Source: Pirellulaceae bacterium
GTDB lineage: Bacteria > Planctomycetota > Planctomycetia > Pirellulales > Pirellulaceae
Direction: 5' to 3'
Assembly: GCA_029243025.1 (NCBI GenBank)
Contig: JAQWSU010000010.1
Span: 62,001 to 126,000 of the forward strand
Length of the DNA: 64,000 nucleotides
Under the pieces are notes generated by a model that did not search any database, was not told the origin of the DNA, and saw only the letters and a program-made list of their open reading frames with translations. The position numbers were made by a program, and so were the translations under genes. This document shows positions 45,020 through 54,187 of this stretch, piece after piece. Each line of letters begins with the position of its first letter. The first letter of the stretch is position 1.

Positions 45020-46714
45020 ATGTCGATGCAAACGCCATCAGCTTCCGCAATCCAGCTGAGCAAAAACATTGGTCAACAACTTTCGGTGATAGCCGCTGAT
45101 CGCCCTCATCAAATCGCCGTTGCGGCACCGAATAAACGGGTCAATCAGGGCCGTCGCTGTTACGACGAACTGACATTTCAGCAATTGAACGAGGATAGTG
45201 ATCGGATCGCTGCCGCCTTGCAGTCTTTGGGCCTGCAGCCGGCACAGCGTATCGTGCTGATGGTCCGACCGGGTCTCGATTTCATCTCCTTGACGTTCGC
45301 ATTGTTCAAAGCTGCAGCAACCGTGGTTTTAATCGATCCCGGCATGGGACGAAATCATCTGATCCAATGTTTGTCAGATGCGGAGCCAGATGGGTTCGTC
45401 GGCATTTCAATCGCTCAAGCCGCTCGCATCCTCTACCGTCGCAACTTCCCAAACGCCCGACTCAATGTCACCGTCGGGCGACGCTGGTGCTGGGGAGGCC
45501 CAACTCTAAAACAGTTGCGACTCCACTCGGCCGAGGAGTTCCAGCCACCGGCGGTGAATGCCGATGATCCAGCGGCCATTATTTTCACGACCGGTAGCAC
45601 TGGTCCTCCCAAAGGAGTTCTCTATCGACATGGGAATTTCTCGCAACAGGTACAACAATTGCGGGACATGTACGAGATCCAACCGGGCGAAATCGACCTG
45701 CCTGGCTTTCCTTTATTCGCCTTGTTTAATAGCGTGATGGGAGTCACCACGGTAATTCCCGACATGGACCCAACACGTCCCGCGGAGGTAAATCCAGCGA
45801 ACATCATAGAACCAATCCAAGACTGGAAAATCACTCAAGCTTTTGGCTCACCCGCACTATGGAACGCGGTTGGCAAACACTGCGAAGCCAACGATATCAA
45901 GCTGCCCACGCTACGTCGTGTCCTATCGGCAGGCGCTCCTGTTCCCAATCACGTTCTCCAGAAACTGAAGGGCGCAATTGCCGTCGACGGAGACATCCAC
46001 ACACCTTACGGTGCAACGGAGGCGTTACCCGTCGCAACGATCTCCGGAACCGAAGTGTTAGAGTCAACCGCCGAGCAAACGGCAGTAGGAGCGGGCACCT
46101 GTGTAGGCCGACGTTTCTCGAAAATCAAATGGAAAGTAATTCGCATTCACGACGATCCCATCCAGGCGATCGATGAAGTCGAAGAATTACCCCAAGGCGA
46201 AATCGGCGAACTGATCGTGCAAGGTCCAGTCGTCACAACCGAATATGTGACACGAACCGAGAGTAATCTACTGGCAAAGATCAACGATGAAACGATTTGG
46301 CATCGAATGGGAGATGTCGGCTACCTCGACGAACTTGATCGCTTTTGGTTTTGTGGACGCAAGGCGCATCGCCTGGTCACAGAACGCGGAACCATGTTTA
46401 CAATTCGCTGTGAAGCGATTTTCAATCAGCACCCGGCCATCTATCGCTCAGCACTCGTCGGTCTGGGGCAAGCCCCTCGCCAGCACCCCGTGCTCATTGC
46501 CGAGCCCTGGCCGGACCAACTTTCGAACGATGAGTCTGCCCAGCAACAGCTCAGACAAGAATTGCACGAACTCGGACAAAAGAACGAACTCACGTCCAAC
46601 ATCCGACTCGATCACATTTTGCTACGAGCCGCCTTACCGGTCGACATTCGCCATAACGCAAAGATCTTTCGCGAACAGCTGTCCGTATGGGCCGCGAAAG
46701 AATTGGACGCATAA
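45020..46714 (+). CDS. oleC: OleC-like beta-lactone synthetase (AMP-binding superfamily)
   Basis: This 564-residue ANL-family enzyme has the AMP loop IFTTGSTGPPKGVLYRHGNF and later YGATEALPV and MGDVGYLDELDRFWFCGR. Several blocks match OleC, which converts a beta-hydroxy acid to a beta-lactone in long-chain olefin synthesis: FPLFALFNSVMGVTTVIPDM, GSPALWNAVGKHCE, VLSAGAPVP and GAGTCVGRRFSKIKW. The C-terminus lacks an obvious catalytic Lys segment of ordinary acyl-CoA ligases. oleA, oleB and oleD are not visible in the window, so the partners must be elsewhere or the enzyme acts alone. GGGGAAA precedes the start. Confidence 0.82.
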   Translation: MSMQTPSASAIQLSKNIGQQLSVIAADRPHQIAVAAPNKRVNQGRRCYDELTFQQLNEDSDRIAAALQSLGLQPAQRIVLMVRPGLDFISLTFALFKAAATVVLIDPGMGRNHLIQCLSDAEPDGFVGISIAQAARILYRRNFPNARLNVTVGRRWCWGGPTLKQLRLHSAEEFQPPAVNADDPAAIIFTTGSTGPPKGVLYRHGNFSQQVQQLRDMYEIQPGEIDLPGFPLFALFNSVMGVTTVIPDMDPTRPAEVNPANIIEPIQDWKITQAFGSPALWNAVGKHCEANDIKLPTLRRVLSAGAPVPNHVLQKLKGAIAVDGDIHTPYGATEALPVATISGTEVLESTAEQTAVGAGTCVGRRFSKIKWKVIRIHDDPIQAIDEVEELPQGEIGELIVQGPVVTTEYVTRTESNLLAKINDETIWHRMGDVGYLDELDRFWFCGRKAHRLVTERGTMFTIRCEAIFNQHPAIYRSALVGLGQAPRQHPVLIAEPWPDQLSNDESAQQQLRQELHELGQKNELTSNIRLDHILLRAALPVDIRHNAKIFREQLSVWAAKELDA

Positions 46715-46848
46715 CGCTTTAGCCTCCTGGCGTTGTCGCCTGCAGGCAAACCATCCGTGCGCCGCAACAAAACGAGTTGGTGTGGACCGGAAAGAAGAGT
46801 CCCCCGGCCTCACACAACAACTCGTTTTTCGACGTTCCGCCCGCTCGA

Positions 46849-49800
46849 CTATTCGGCCGTCAGCAGATCGAGCAGATCATCATCAACTGCTTCATCACCC
46901 GTTGATCCTGCTTCCAACGCACGATCTCTTTCATCAAAAGATCGCGTGGCAAAATCAAAATCTTCGAGCACGACCTCCACATCCTCGGATGCAACCAATC
47001 GCGTCAATTTGGTGCGCTGGGTCGTCACCGTTTCTCCTTGACGTTTCGCCAACGCGACATCCGCTTCTAACGCGGAAATAATTGGTGACAGGTTGGGCTG
47101 GACAATGGCGGCCGCGTTTGGCACGGCGGCTGCGTAAGTCCCACGCTGGAAGGCGAGCACGAGGTCACCCGATAAGAACTCACCGTCACCGTTCCAATCG
47201 CCATCACCCCAAGTCGAATTTCCGTCGATTTGATCTTCGTATTCGCCAATTTGGAATACGACAACTAAGTCACCGGAATCAAAGAGACCATCAAGATTTG
47301 CGTCTCCGTAAGACGTACCGATCGCCGACTCGATTAACTCATTACGATCTTCGTTATTGACAAATCCATCACCGTTGAGGTCATAGGTCAGATCAGGATT
47401 GGCTGAATTCAACTCTCCAAAGAACAAATTGATATCAGCTTCATTTACCTGACCATCTTGGTTGAAATCACCGGGCGGATTGCCAAATTCAACGACACCT
47501 GGGGTCGGGCCTGTCGCGAACCAGGATGCGGCGTTATTGCCGTAGGCATCCGCAGCCCGACGATGAATTGACGCACCGTCACCATTTGCTTGCGTTGGCC
47601 AGGGCTGTTGGTTGTCGTAGACCACTTCGTCTTCTTGCACACGCGGCAACTGGATCGGTTCGTCGATCAGGGAAATGTCCGTACTGAGTAAGGTAATTCG
47701 TTCGCCCAAACCGCTCAACTGTTGACCATAGCCACCAAGAATCCGAACTTGTTCACCCAAGCCGTAATGCGAACGGAAAGCCGCAAGCCGCGATGCGTTT
47801 CCGGCGTTTTCTGGATCGAATCCTGTCAGCACGATCGTTTCACCGCTGTTGAGCGATTCGTTTGGATCGAAGTTGAAATCAATCCCACCCCGAACTCTCC
47901 AGTCAGTCAAATCGATGACTTGCAGAGCAGAATTGTGGATTTCAATGAATTCGAGATCCGCCGAATCCAGCGAAGGATCGATGGCGAGGGCAGCAGCCGT
48001 CGGTTCACCTGGAGCGTAATTGATTTCCGTAATCACAACGGGGCCAACGCGAGCATCTCCATTGACGGCGCCGAGCGACAGTTGTTGCATGGGCGTCAAT
48101 CGCCCCTCCCCGTTGGGAACTCGCCCAAAGGATTCACCGAGCAATGAAGCGCGGAAGTGAACATCATCGACGAACGACTCAATTTGACCATCTTCGTTGG
48201 CAATGGTCAGCCAGACGTCATCTCCATTGAGACTGCTGAGTGCAAAACTATTGGGATCCTCGGGATTTGCGTTGAATTGTGTTTCGTCAAAAACGACATA
48301 ATCTCCCGCACCAATTACCGTGTTAGCCGGGATACGATACTTCGTTGATTCGCCGACCGAATCACTCAGATACCAGCCGCCGATATTGATCGGTTCACTT
48401 GTTGGATTGAATAATTCGATCGAATCCGACTGTGGAACGGGTGCATTGGAATTGGCCAACACTTCGTTGATCACAACGCCGATCGGAGCAGCGGCCGCGT
48501 TTCCGGGTGACCCACCAAATTCGGTGCTGCCTTTCCAATGGTAATACTTGCTGGCATCTTCACCTGGCGTGAAAGCCGGATTGACCAGGTTCAGCGTTCC
48601 CCCTCGACCATCGGCACTTTCCGGCCACAGACTGTTGTTGTCGTAGCTAAGATCGACGAGCGTTCCGCCAGCAGCATCCAACAGTTGGATTCGTTCACCA
48701 TTATTGCTGAGACCCCCATCGAGGAATTCCCCGAGAATCGGCAGGTCACTTCCATAACGCAGTTGGAATGCGGCTTGGTTCTTGACGATCACACCACGGC
48801 CACCCGCGGCCAATTCCACATCACCAAAGGTGAACTGGAAACCGTCAAAATAGCTTCCCAACAGATTAACCGGCTCCGGACCAACGTTTTGAATTTCAAC
48901 AAACTCAAAATCGTCGTTATTGAGTTCGGCATTCACTTGCAATTCACCCGCAGTCGGATCGTGCGGATTGTAGTTGAGCTCCGTCACTGCGATCTGCGGA
49001 GAATCCACAAGGAAATTGGCGGTGGTTGCCCCGGTCCATTCTTGCTGCTGCGAATCAAACCCGCGTGCGATGATCTGTGTGTTCGCACCGATTGAGATCG
49101 GACCGTCATAAATCTTTACGCTAGGCGAAACAATCACGCGACTCGTAATCGCCGAGACCTTGGCGTCGAACAGGAAGTCGTCACTGGCGACATTCTCATT
49201 CAGAACCTGGAACACGATGTAATTCTGACTATTCGTGCTCAAGTAACTCCGGATTTTCGAGATATCGTATTCGAGATAATTCGTCGCCAATTCATCCGGA
49301 TTCGTTTCTGTCGCCGACTCATTGTAGGCCAACGCATTAATCGGTCTCGATTTCGCCTCGCCGGGAACGTTTGCAGAACGAGCAAGTTCCACAGGTGTCT
49401 TCAAAGACTGCCACCAAACGTAGGCCACAAATGCATCGTCATAACTCACGCTTAGCTTGTATCCATCCGCAGCGTCCTTCGTGGCTTGATCAAAATCAAG
49501 GGGCACACGAATGTAAGCCGATGCGTTCTTGTTCAGCATTTGACCTTCGACATCTGTCGCAATCAGTGCGTCGTAATCTCCTTGCGTGTCGAAACCAACA
49601 GGCAACGTAACGTCTGTCCAAGTTTCACCGTTGGCACCAGCTGTGTACGCACGATTGATGAAACAAACGTCCGCCGTTTGCAAAAAGTTTCCATCATCGC
49701 ATTTATCGATTAGCGTGCCATCACTTGGCACATGAAACTGAACTGGCTTTCCGGTATCCAACAAGGAAATTTCATCTTCGACAATCACCGGCTGCCGGGG

Positions 49801-52800
49801 ATCAGTTCCATCTAGCGTGTAAGCAATCTCGTATTTAGCGGGCGCCGTCATGGTGACAAGCGTTCCCTCCTCGACAACTCCGCCTACCGGTGAAATATCC
49901 ACGGGTGCCGGGAACTGACTGTCCATCCATTCAACGCGATTCTGCAGGAACCACTCCATGATGTAGATGTAGTCATCGTAACTATTCGGCTGACCGTTTG
50001 AAGACATCGATCGAGGCAATGGCGACCGAGGGCAGCCCCCTTGACCGAAGAAGCAATTGGGCCAGTGATATCGATTCAGGCCATAACCGCCGGATGTCCA
50101 ACGATCATAGTTTCGAGAAATCGGATTCGAAGGCTCATTGGCAGCAGGATTCGCGAGCCTTGGATTTCCATCGGACAGTTGCTGGACGGCTGCATCAATG
50201 TCAGCCATCAACTTTTCAGTCGAGAGCTCATCTTTTCGCAACTCATTCCAGCGATCGGAAACGGCTTGCTCAAAATTGGGATCTTCAAACAAGCGGTCCC
50301 AGTAAGGATATTGATCTTGGCTGATGCCGCTGTGGTACCAACCCTCCGGATTCGCACCATTCAGATAGTTACCGTTACCAAGTGAGAGATTGTAATCCCA
50401 AGCTGGACCTTGCTTGATCTTGCCACCCACATCTTTGTGATAGTAGGTACTGAGCCGGAAACCATCGATATTCTTCGTCATCTCGACCATCAGCCAAGTA
50501 TCGGCCCATGAATCGACGTCGATGTATTTTGCATAGCCGGCCTGCGGATCTGCAAAGTCAGCGCCATAAAGGGCCGCTTCGAATTCGTTGATGTGTGATT
50601 TGAGCCAATCTTTTTGGACATCCGTCACATATTGAGGACCATCCTCGGCTCGACGTGGCTTATCGCCCGGCTCTACCATTCGTAACTCTTGGTTTCGACT
50701 GGTTCTGAACGGCCTGTCATTCGCCCCCGACTTATCTTTCTTCCAGATGTAACCGCCTGTGATCGCGGGATCCTCAGCAGTTGCGGTAGAGTCCGCATCG
50801 GAGATGTCGACCCGATCGTCGCCAGTTTTGATTTTTTCCGAGAGCACATAGGTGCCGCGATAATCCTTCGAGAAATTCAATTTACTCGGATCGCGGTCAG
50901 CATTGACAAAGACTTCCACTAACCGCGTACGCGGTGCGTAGAGTCCCAAGTCACGGTACCAATTGAAGGTCAGGAAATTATTCAACTGCGTTTTGTCAGA
51001 ATAAGGACCGTTCAAGACCCAGTCCGACTCGGCCGGCAGGCCAAAGATCGAGACATCTCGATCGGAAACGGCGTAAGCGTACTGCCGTTCGGAATCGTCC
51101 GTTTCCTCTTCCCAAATCTCGACAGCATACTGTTTTTTGGCCCAACCTTGGGAACTTTGTCCACGAATGCGAACGCCCGTTCGGCCAGCATATTCAGCCT
51201 CATCCAACAAACTGGCTCGCCCATCTTCGCCCGGATCGATAAACAAACCAACGGTCGGAACCAATCGATTCGAATCGGAATCCACCGCACGATCCCCGAA
51301 GGAGTCAAAGACGATCAAAGGCAAGTTAGAAGTGAAGACTTCATTGTTCTCGAATTTCGCGAGGCTATTATCAAGCTGGATATACCCGACCGTATTTACC
51401 GGACCGGCACTACGATTACCTTCAAAAGCACGAGCACGAAGCCTCGTCGGCTCGTCAACTTTAATCGCACCTTCGTACAACGTGGAAGTCTCATCAGGCA
51501 GGGTGCCGTCCAGCGTGTATCGAATGGCCGCAGTCGTTGAATCCGTTCTGATCTCGACATCAAAGGAATCAACAAACGCCTGACTGTTGTGAGAGAACAT
51601 GACGTCCCCTGCCGGTGGGGCTCCTCCGTCACCGTTAAAGGCACCCGGAGTGGGCTCAATGAAGTAGAGCCGTTCGCCAGCCACGACTTCTTCAGCAGTC
51701 AAGCGAGGCACCATAAGGAAGTCTTCATCAGCCGCATTAATGTTGAGGCCTTGAATCGCCAACACATTCGTGCCGGTTTTCAGCGATTCCAGATGCGCGG
51801 TGATGTCAAACGATTCTGACTCTCGACCAATTTCACCAATGCCAGTGATGATATCCCAATCTAAGACATCGTGGGCATTGGTCGCGCCACTTGTCGCCGA
51901 TGTCCAGCCAGCGAAGAGCTCCGTTGCCCCCCCGAAAAGTTCGGCCATCTTAATGGCCGACGTCGAGATGGTCGCCTCGGCAGGTTTCGCACCATCGGTG
52001 GACATGTAAACGTCCAGCTGGTTAGTTTCTCCCGAGTAATCGACCCACAAGCTGATCAGGTTGACACCAGGCCCCGGAATGTTGGGGAAGATTGCATTGC
52101 CGTTGAATCGAGGGATCCCTTTGCGTTCCACGCTGCCAGCTACATTCGTATTGATCCCGATGTGACTCGCCAGGGCGATACCTTCATCAAACGAACCATT
52201 TGCGTTACTGTCCAACTCAATTGCCAGGAAGGTCGATCCGGTATTATCAAGGCCCAACCCTCCTCCGGCACTTCCCAACACATTGTTGTCATTGGACTGA
52301 AGCACAAACACTAAACCTTCCGCTCCAATCCCATCCGCATCGGCAAAATCGCCGTTGGGCGAATGAATGTCGTAGGTCATGGAGGCAGAAAAGGTGTAAT
52401 CAGGCCCAAAACTCACCGTGTTGGTCAACCAAGCCGCGGAAGTCTGATCGGCAACGGATTCCGTCAACCGTAAAACATCGCCCGCCCATTTGGCGTCGCC
52501 TAACAGGGTGAAATCATCTCGACTATCTGCGTTTGTAAAATCGGAGTAGTCAATCGCTTCCGCAATGCCACCGTGCTCGGCTGTCGCGACCGAATCCCAT
52601 GCCAATGAATCGGGACCGTTGACCCGAGCAATCTCCTCACCATTCAAGAAGGCGACAAAAGCGTCATCGTAATTGATCGTAAAATCGAGTGACTTGTAGG
52701 TCGGCAACACGTCGCCGGGAATCTCAAACTCGCTGCGAAGATAAGCGGATGCGGTCTTTCCCTGCATCGCGCTCGCATCCCCATTGGCATGGATCAGCGA

Positions 52801-53499
52801 ACTGAAATCGCCATCGGTCGGATCGTCATCAAAACCAATCCCCGAATTGAGTGTATCCCAGGCTGCATCATCAAAATCGGCTCCCGTCCAGGTCGCAGTT
52901 GGTACGTCTTCACCAGCAGATCCTGGAAACAAAACCGAAATCCCTGAACCTTCGGCGACGAAATCTCGCAACTCGACTCCCTGCTCAATCCCGTAAGAAA
53001 TGTCGGTGTACTGATCCGGCAGCGTGTTGTACTCGTCCGACGCAGTACGGCCATCGGGTTCAAACAAGGCCAGATACTCGTTGTCGCCGAGCTTGAAGTT
53101 CGTGTGCAGTTCACCCGCGGGATCCGCCCGATCTTTGCCAGACGCGAACACAACAATCGATTCACCCGGCTCCAATTCCGCAGCAGGCATCGTCCACTTA
53201 GTGCGATCATTGATCTGGTCCGTCAAATGCCAGCCCAACAGATCGACAGTTTGTTGCCCGTTGTTGTAAATCTCAAGCCAGTCGGGCGTGGAGCCATCTT
53301 CGTCCTTGAGCGTCTCATCGTTCGAACTCATGACCTCGGCGATCAACACATCGCCGGCGAGAACGACGCGAGGCTCAAGTGACTCCAATGAACGACTGCG
53401 TGGACGTCGCCGTCGTGTCTGGAGGGAAGAAAATAAACTGCCAGAGCGAGCAGTAAAGGAGTGCAGAACGTTCCACGACCGTTGACGACATAGGGACAT
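46849..53499 (-). CDS. 2216-residue surface protein: LEPR-XLL, lamin-tail, L-type lectin, CotH, chitobiase-like, dockerin
   Basis: Order of modules: a LEPR-XLL export signal (LESLEPRVVLAGD, 38-50), then a lamin-tail domain (about 51-180). A jelly-roll-like domain (about 195-605) is split by an L-type lectin (321-556, GLVFVLQSNDNNVLGSAGGG, FLAIELDSNAN). A chitobiase-type strand pair follows (635-705), then a CotH kinase domain (about 720-1130, RIRGQSSQGWAKKQYAVE, VEMTKNIDGFRLS, GPAWDYNLSLGN). A second chitobiase-like unit and a second jelly-roll copy (1200-1450) come next. Three more lamin-tail domains start at about 1502, 1674 and 1820. The dockerin/EF-hand module is at about 2010-2125. CotH proteins are secreted kinases acting on extracellular proteins. 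The protein is probably anchored at the cell surface. Its targets are unknown. Confidence 0.88.
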   Translation of the reverse strand: MSLCRQRSWNVLHSFTARSGSLFSSLQTRRRRPRSRSLESLEPRVVLAGDVLIAEVMSSNDETLKDEDGSTPDWLEIYNNGQQTVDLLGWHLTDQINDRTKWTMPAAELEPGESIVVFASGKDRADPAGELHTNFKLGDNEYLALFEPDGRTASDEYNTLPDQYTDISYGIEQGVELRDFVAEGSGISVLFPGSAGEDVPTATWTGADFDDAAWDTLNSGIGFDDDPTDGDFSSLIHANGDASAMQGKTASAYLRSEFEIPGDVLPTYKSLDFTINYDDAFVAFLNGEEIARVNGPDSLAWDSVATAEHGGIAEAIDYSDFTNADSRDDFTLLGDAKWAGDVLRLTESVADQTSAAWLTNTVSFGPDYTFSASMTYDIHSPNGDFADADGIGAEGLVFVLQSNDNNVLGSAGGGLGLDNTGSTFLAIELDSNANGSFDEGIALASHIGINTNVAGSVERKGIPRFNGNAIFPNIPGPGVNLISLWVDYSGETNQLDVYMSTDGAKPAEATISTSAIKMAELFGGATELFAGWTSATSGATNAHDVLDWDIITGIGEIGRESESFDITAHLESLKTGTNVLAIQGLNINAADEDFLMVPRLTAEEVVAGERLYFIEPTPGAFNGDGGAPPAGDVMFSHNSQAFVDSFDVEIRTDSTTAAIRYTLDGTLPDETSTLYEGAIKVDEPTRLRARAFEGNRSAGPVNTVGYIQLDNSLAKFENNEVFTSNLPLIVFDSFGDRAVDSDSNRLVPTVGLFIDPGEDGRASLLDEAEYAGRTGVRIRGQSSQGWAKKQYAVEIWEEETDDSERQYAYAVSDRDVSIFGLPAESDWVLNGPYSDKTQLNNFLTFNWYRDLGLYAPRTRLVEVFVNADRDPSKLNFSKDYRGTYVLSEKIKTGDDRVDISDADSTATAEDPAITGGYIWKKDKSGANDRPFRTSRNQELRMVEPGDKPRRAEDGPQYVTDVQKDWLKSHINEFEAALYGADFADPQAGYAKYIDVDSWADTWLMVEMTKNIDGFRLSTYYHKDVGGKIKQGPAWDYNLSLGNGNYLNGANPEGWYHSGISQDQYPYWDRLFEDPNFEQAVSDRWNELRKDELSTEKLMADIDAAVQQLSDGNPRLANPAANEPSNPISRNYDRWTSGGYGLNRYHWPNCFFGQGGCPRSPLPRSMSSNGQPNSYDDYIYIMEWFLQNRVEWMDSQFPAPVDISPVGGVVEEGTLVTMTAPAKYEIAYTLDGTDPRQPVIVEDEISLLDTGKPVQFHVPSDGTLIDKCDDGNFLQTADVCFINRAYTAGANGETWTDVTLPVGFDTQGDYDALIATDVEGQMLNKNASAYIRVPLDFDQATKDAADGYKLSVSYDDAFVAYVWWQSLKTPVELARSANVPGEAKSRPINALAYNESATETNPDELATNYLEYDISKIRSYLSTNSQNYIVFQVLNENVASDDFLFDAKVSAITSRVIVSPSVKIYDGPISIGANTQIIARGFDSQQQEWTGATTANFLVDSPQIAVTELNYNPHDPTAGELQVNAELNNDDFEFVEIQNVGPEPVNLLGSYFDGFQFTFGDVELAAGGRGVIVKNQAAFQLRYGSDLPILGEFLDGGLSNNGERIQLLDAAGGTLVDLSYDNNSLWPESADGRGGTLNLVNPAFTPGEDASKYYHWKGSTEFGGSPGNAAAAPIGVVINEVLANSNAPVPQSDSIELFNPTSEPINIGGWYLSDSVGESTKYRIPANTVIGAGDYVVFDETQFNANPEDPNSFALSSLNGDDVWLTIANEDGQIESFVDDVHFRASLLGESFGRVPNGEGRLTPMQQLSLGAVNGDARVGPVVITEINYAPGEPTAAALAIDPSLDSADLEFIEIHNSALQVIDLTDWRVRGGIDFNFDPNESLNSGETIVLTGFDPENAGNASRLAAFRSHYGLGEQVRILGGYGQQLSGLGERITLLSTDISLIDEPIQLPRVQEDEVVYDNQQPWPTQANGDGASIHRRAADAYGNNAASWFATGPTPGVVEFGNPPGDFNQDGQVNEADINLFFGELNSANPDLTYDLNGDGFVNNEDRNELIESAIGTSYGDANLDGLFDSGDLVVVFQIGEYEDQIDGNSTWGDGDWNGDGEFLSGDLVLAFQRGTYAAAVPNAAAIVQPNLSPIISALEADVALAKRQGETVTTQRTKLTRLVASEDVEVVLEDFDFATRSFDERDRALEAGSTGDEAVDDDLLDLLTAE

Positions 53500-53864
53500 A
53501 TTCAGCTCACTGCGAATGAGATCAAGGAAGAAGACAGAACCCGCCTAAGTTTCCTGCGCGAACGCGTGGAAACACTCGTAAAAATTACCCAATGCAAAAA
53601 AAACCGTTAACCACCTCAAATTGGGCGGACCAACTGTAATCGGGTCGCCCTAACGAACGCAAGCTTTGTTACAGTGCATTACGGACGGAAAGTTAAGATT
53701 TCTGACTGTCACGGATAGTCTTGACAACGCTATCATACTTGAAAATCAAAATTCATTCTCGTTTTCTAGTATGATCCAGCAAACTTCTTGCAATCCGACT
53801 TCCATTGACTAGAAAACGAAACTTAATGCTGTAACGTCACCCCAAGGCAAAGGAGTCTCCGAAA
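53500..53864. other. Divergent intergenic region between the giant surface protein and the YbeD-like gene
   Basis: This is 365 bp of AT-rich non-coding DNA between divergent starts. It should hold promoters for both. TTGACA occurs at 53721-53726 with no convincing -10 at standard distance. A 12-bp perfect inverted repeat occupies 53759-53819. The ribosome binding site AAAGGAG for the YbeD-like gene is near 53849-53856. No ORF with a ribosome binding site was seen. Confidence 0.6.
53759..53819. repeat. 12-bp perfect inverted repeat (possible operator or hairpin)
   Basis: TCGTTTTCTAGT (53759-53770) is matched exactly by ACTAGAAAACGA (53808-53819) across a 37-nt spacer, about 45 bp upstream of the YbeD-like start. 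The arm length is above chance for this region, and the AT content suits a regulator site. No T run follows. Confidence 0.7.
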
Positions 53865-54158
53865 GTGACCGAAGATCGCCGGGAAGAATCATTAACGCTT
53901 TTGAACAACACGCACGAGTTTCCCTGCCCATTCCTGCTAAAAATAATTGGCATCAGCGAGAACTCTTTTGAGGCACGGGTCGTCGCTACCGTGCGAGAAG
54001 CGCTGGGGATGGCAGTGGACCCGGAATTCAACATGCGAGCAACGCCAAATGGCGAGCACGTCTCGGTCACGCTTGAACCGGTTATCGACTCCGCAGAAAC
54101 TGTCCTGGACGTTTATGATCGACTCCGAAATGTCGAAGGTGTGGTCATGGTGATGTAG
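53865..54158 (+). CDS. YbeD-like DUF493 family protein
   Basis: This 97-residue protein starts at GTG with AAAGGAG about 9 bp upstream. The pattern FPCPFLLKIIGISENSFEAR fits the DUF493/YbeD fold, an ACT-like small alpha/beta protein. VSVTLEPVIDSAETVLDVYD then VEGVVMVM completes it. In Escherichia coli YbeD lies near lipoate genes, but the function is not established. No such genes are adjacent here. Confidence 0.8.
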   Translation: MTEDRREESLTLLNNTHEFPCPFLLKIIGISENSFEARVVATVREALGMAVDPEFNMRATPNGEHVSVTLEPVIDSAETVLDVYDRLRNVEGVVMVM

Positions 54159-54187
54159 CAACGCCCGAGAAATGGAAACCAATCCGA

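Noticed and set aside
53721-53743. Complete sigma-70 promoter from TTGACA
   Set aside because: No acceptable -10 hexamer at 16-18 bp spacing.
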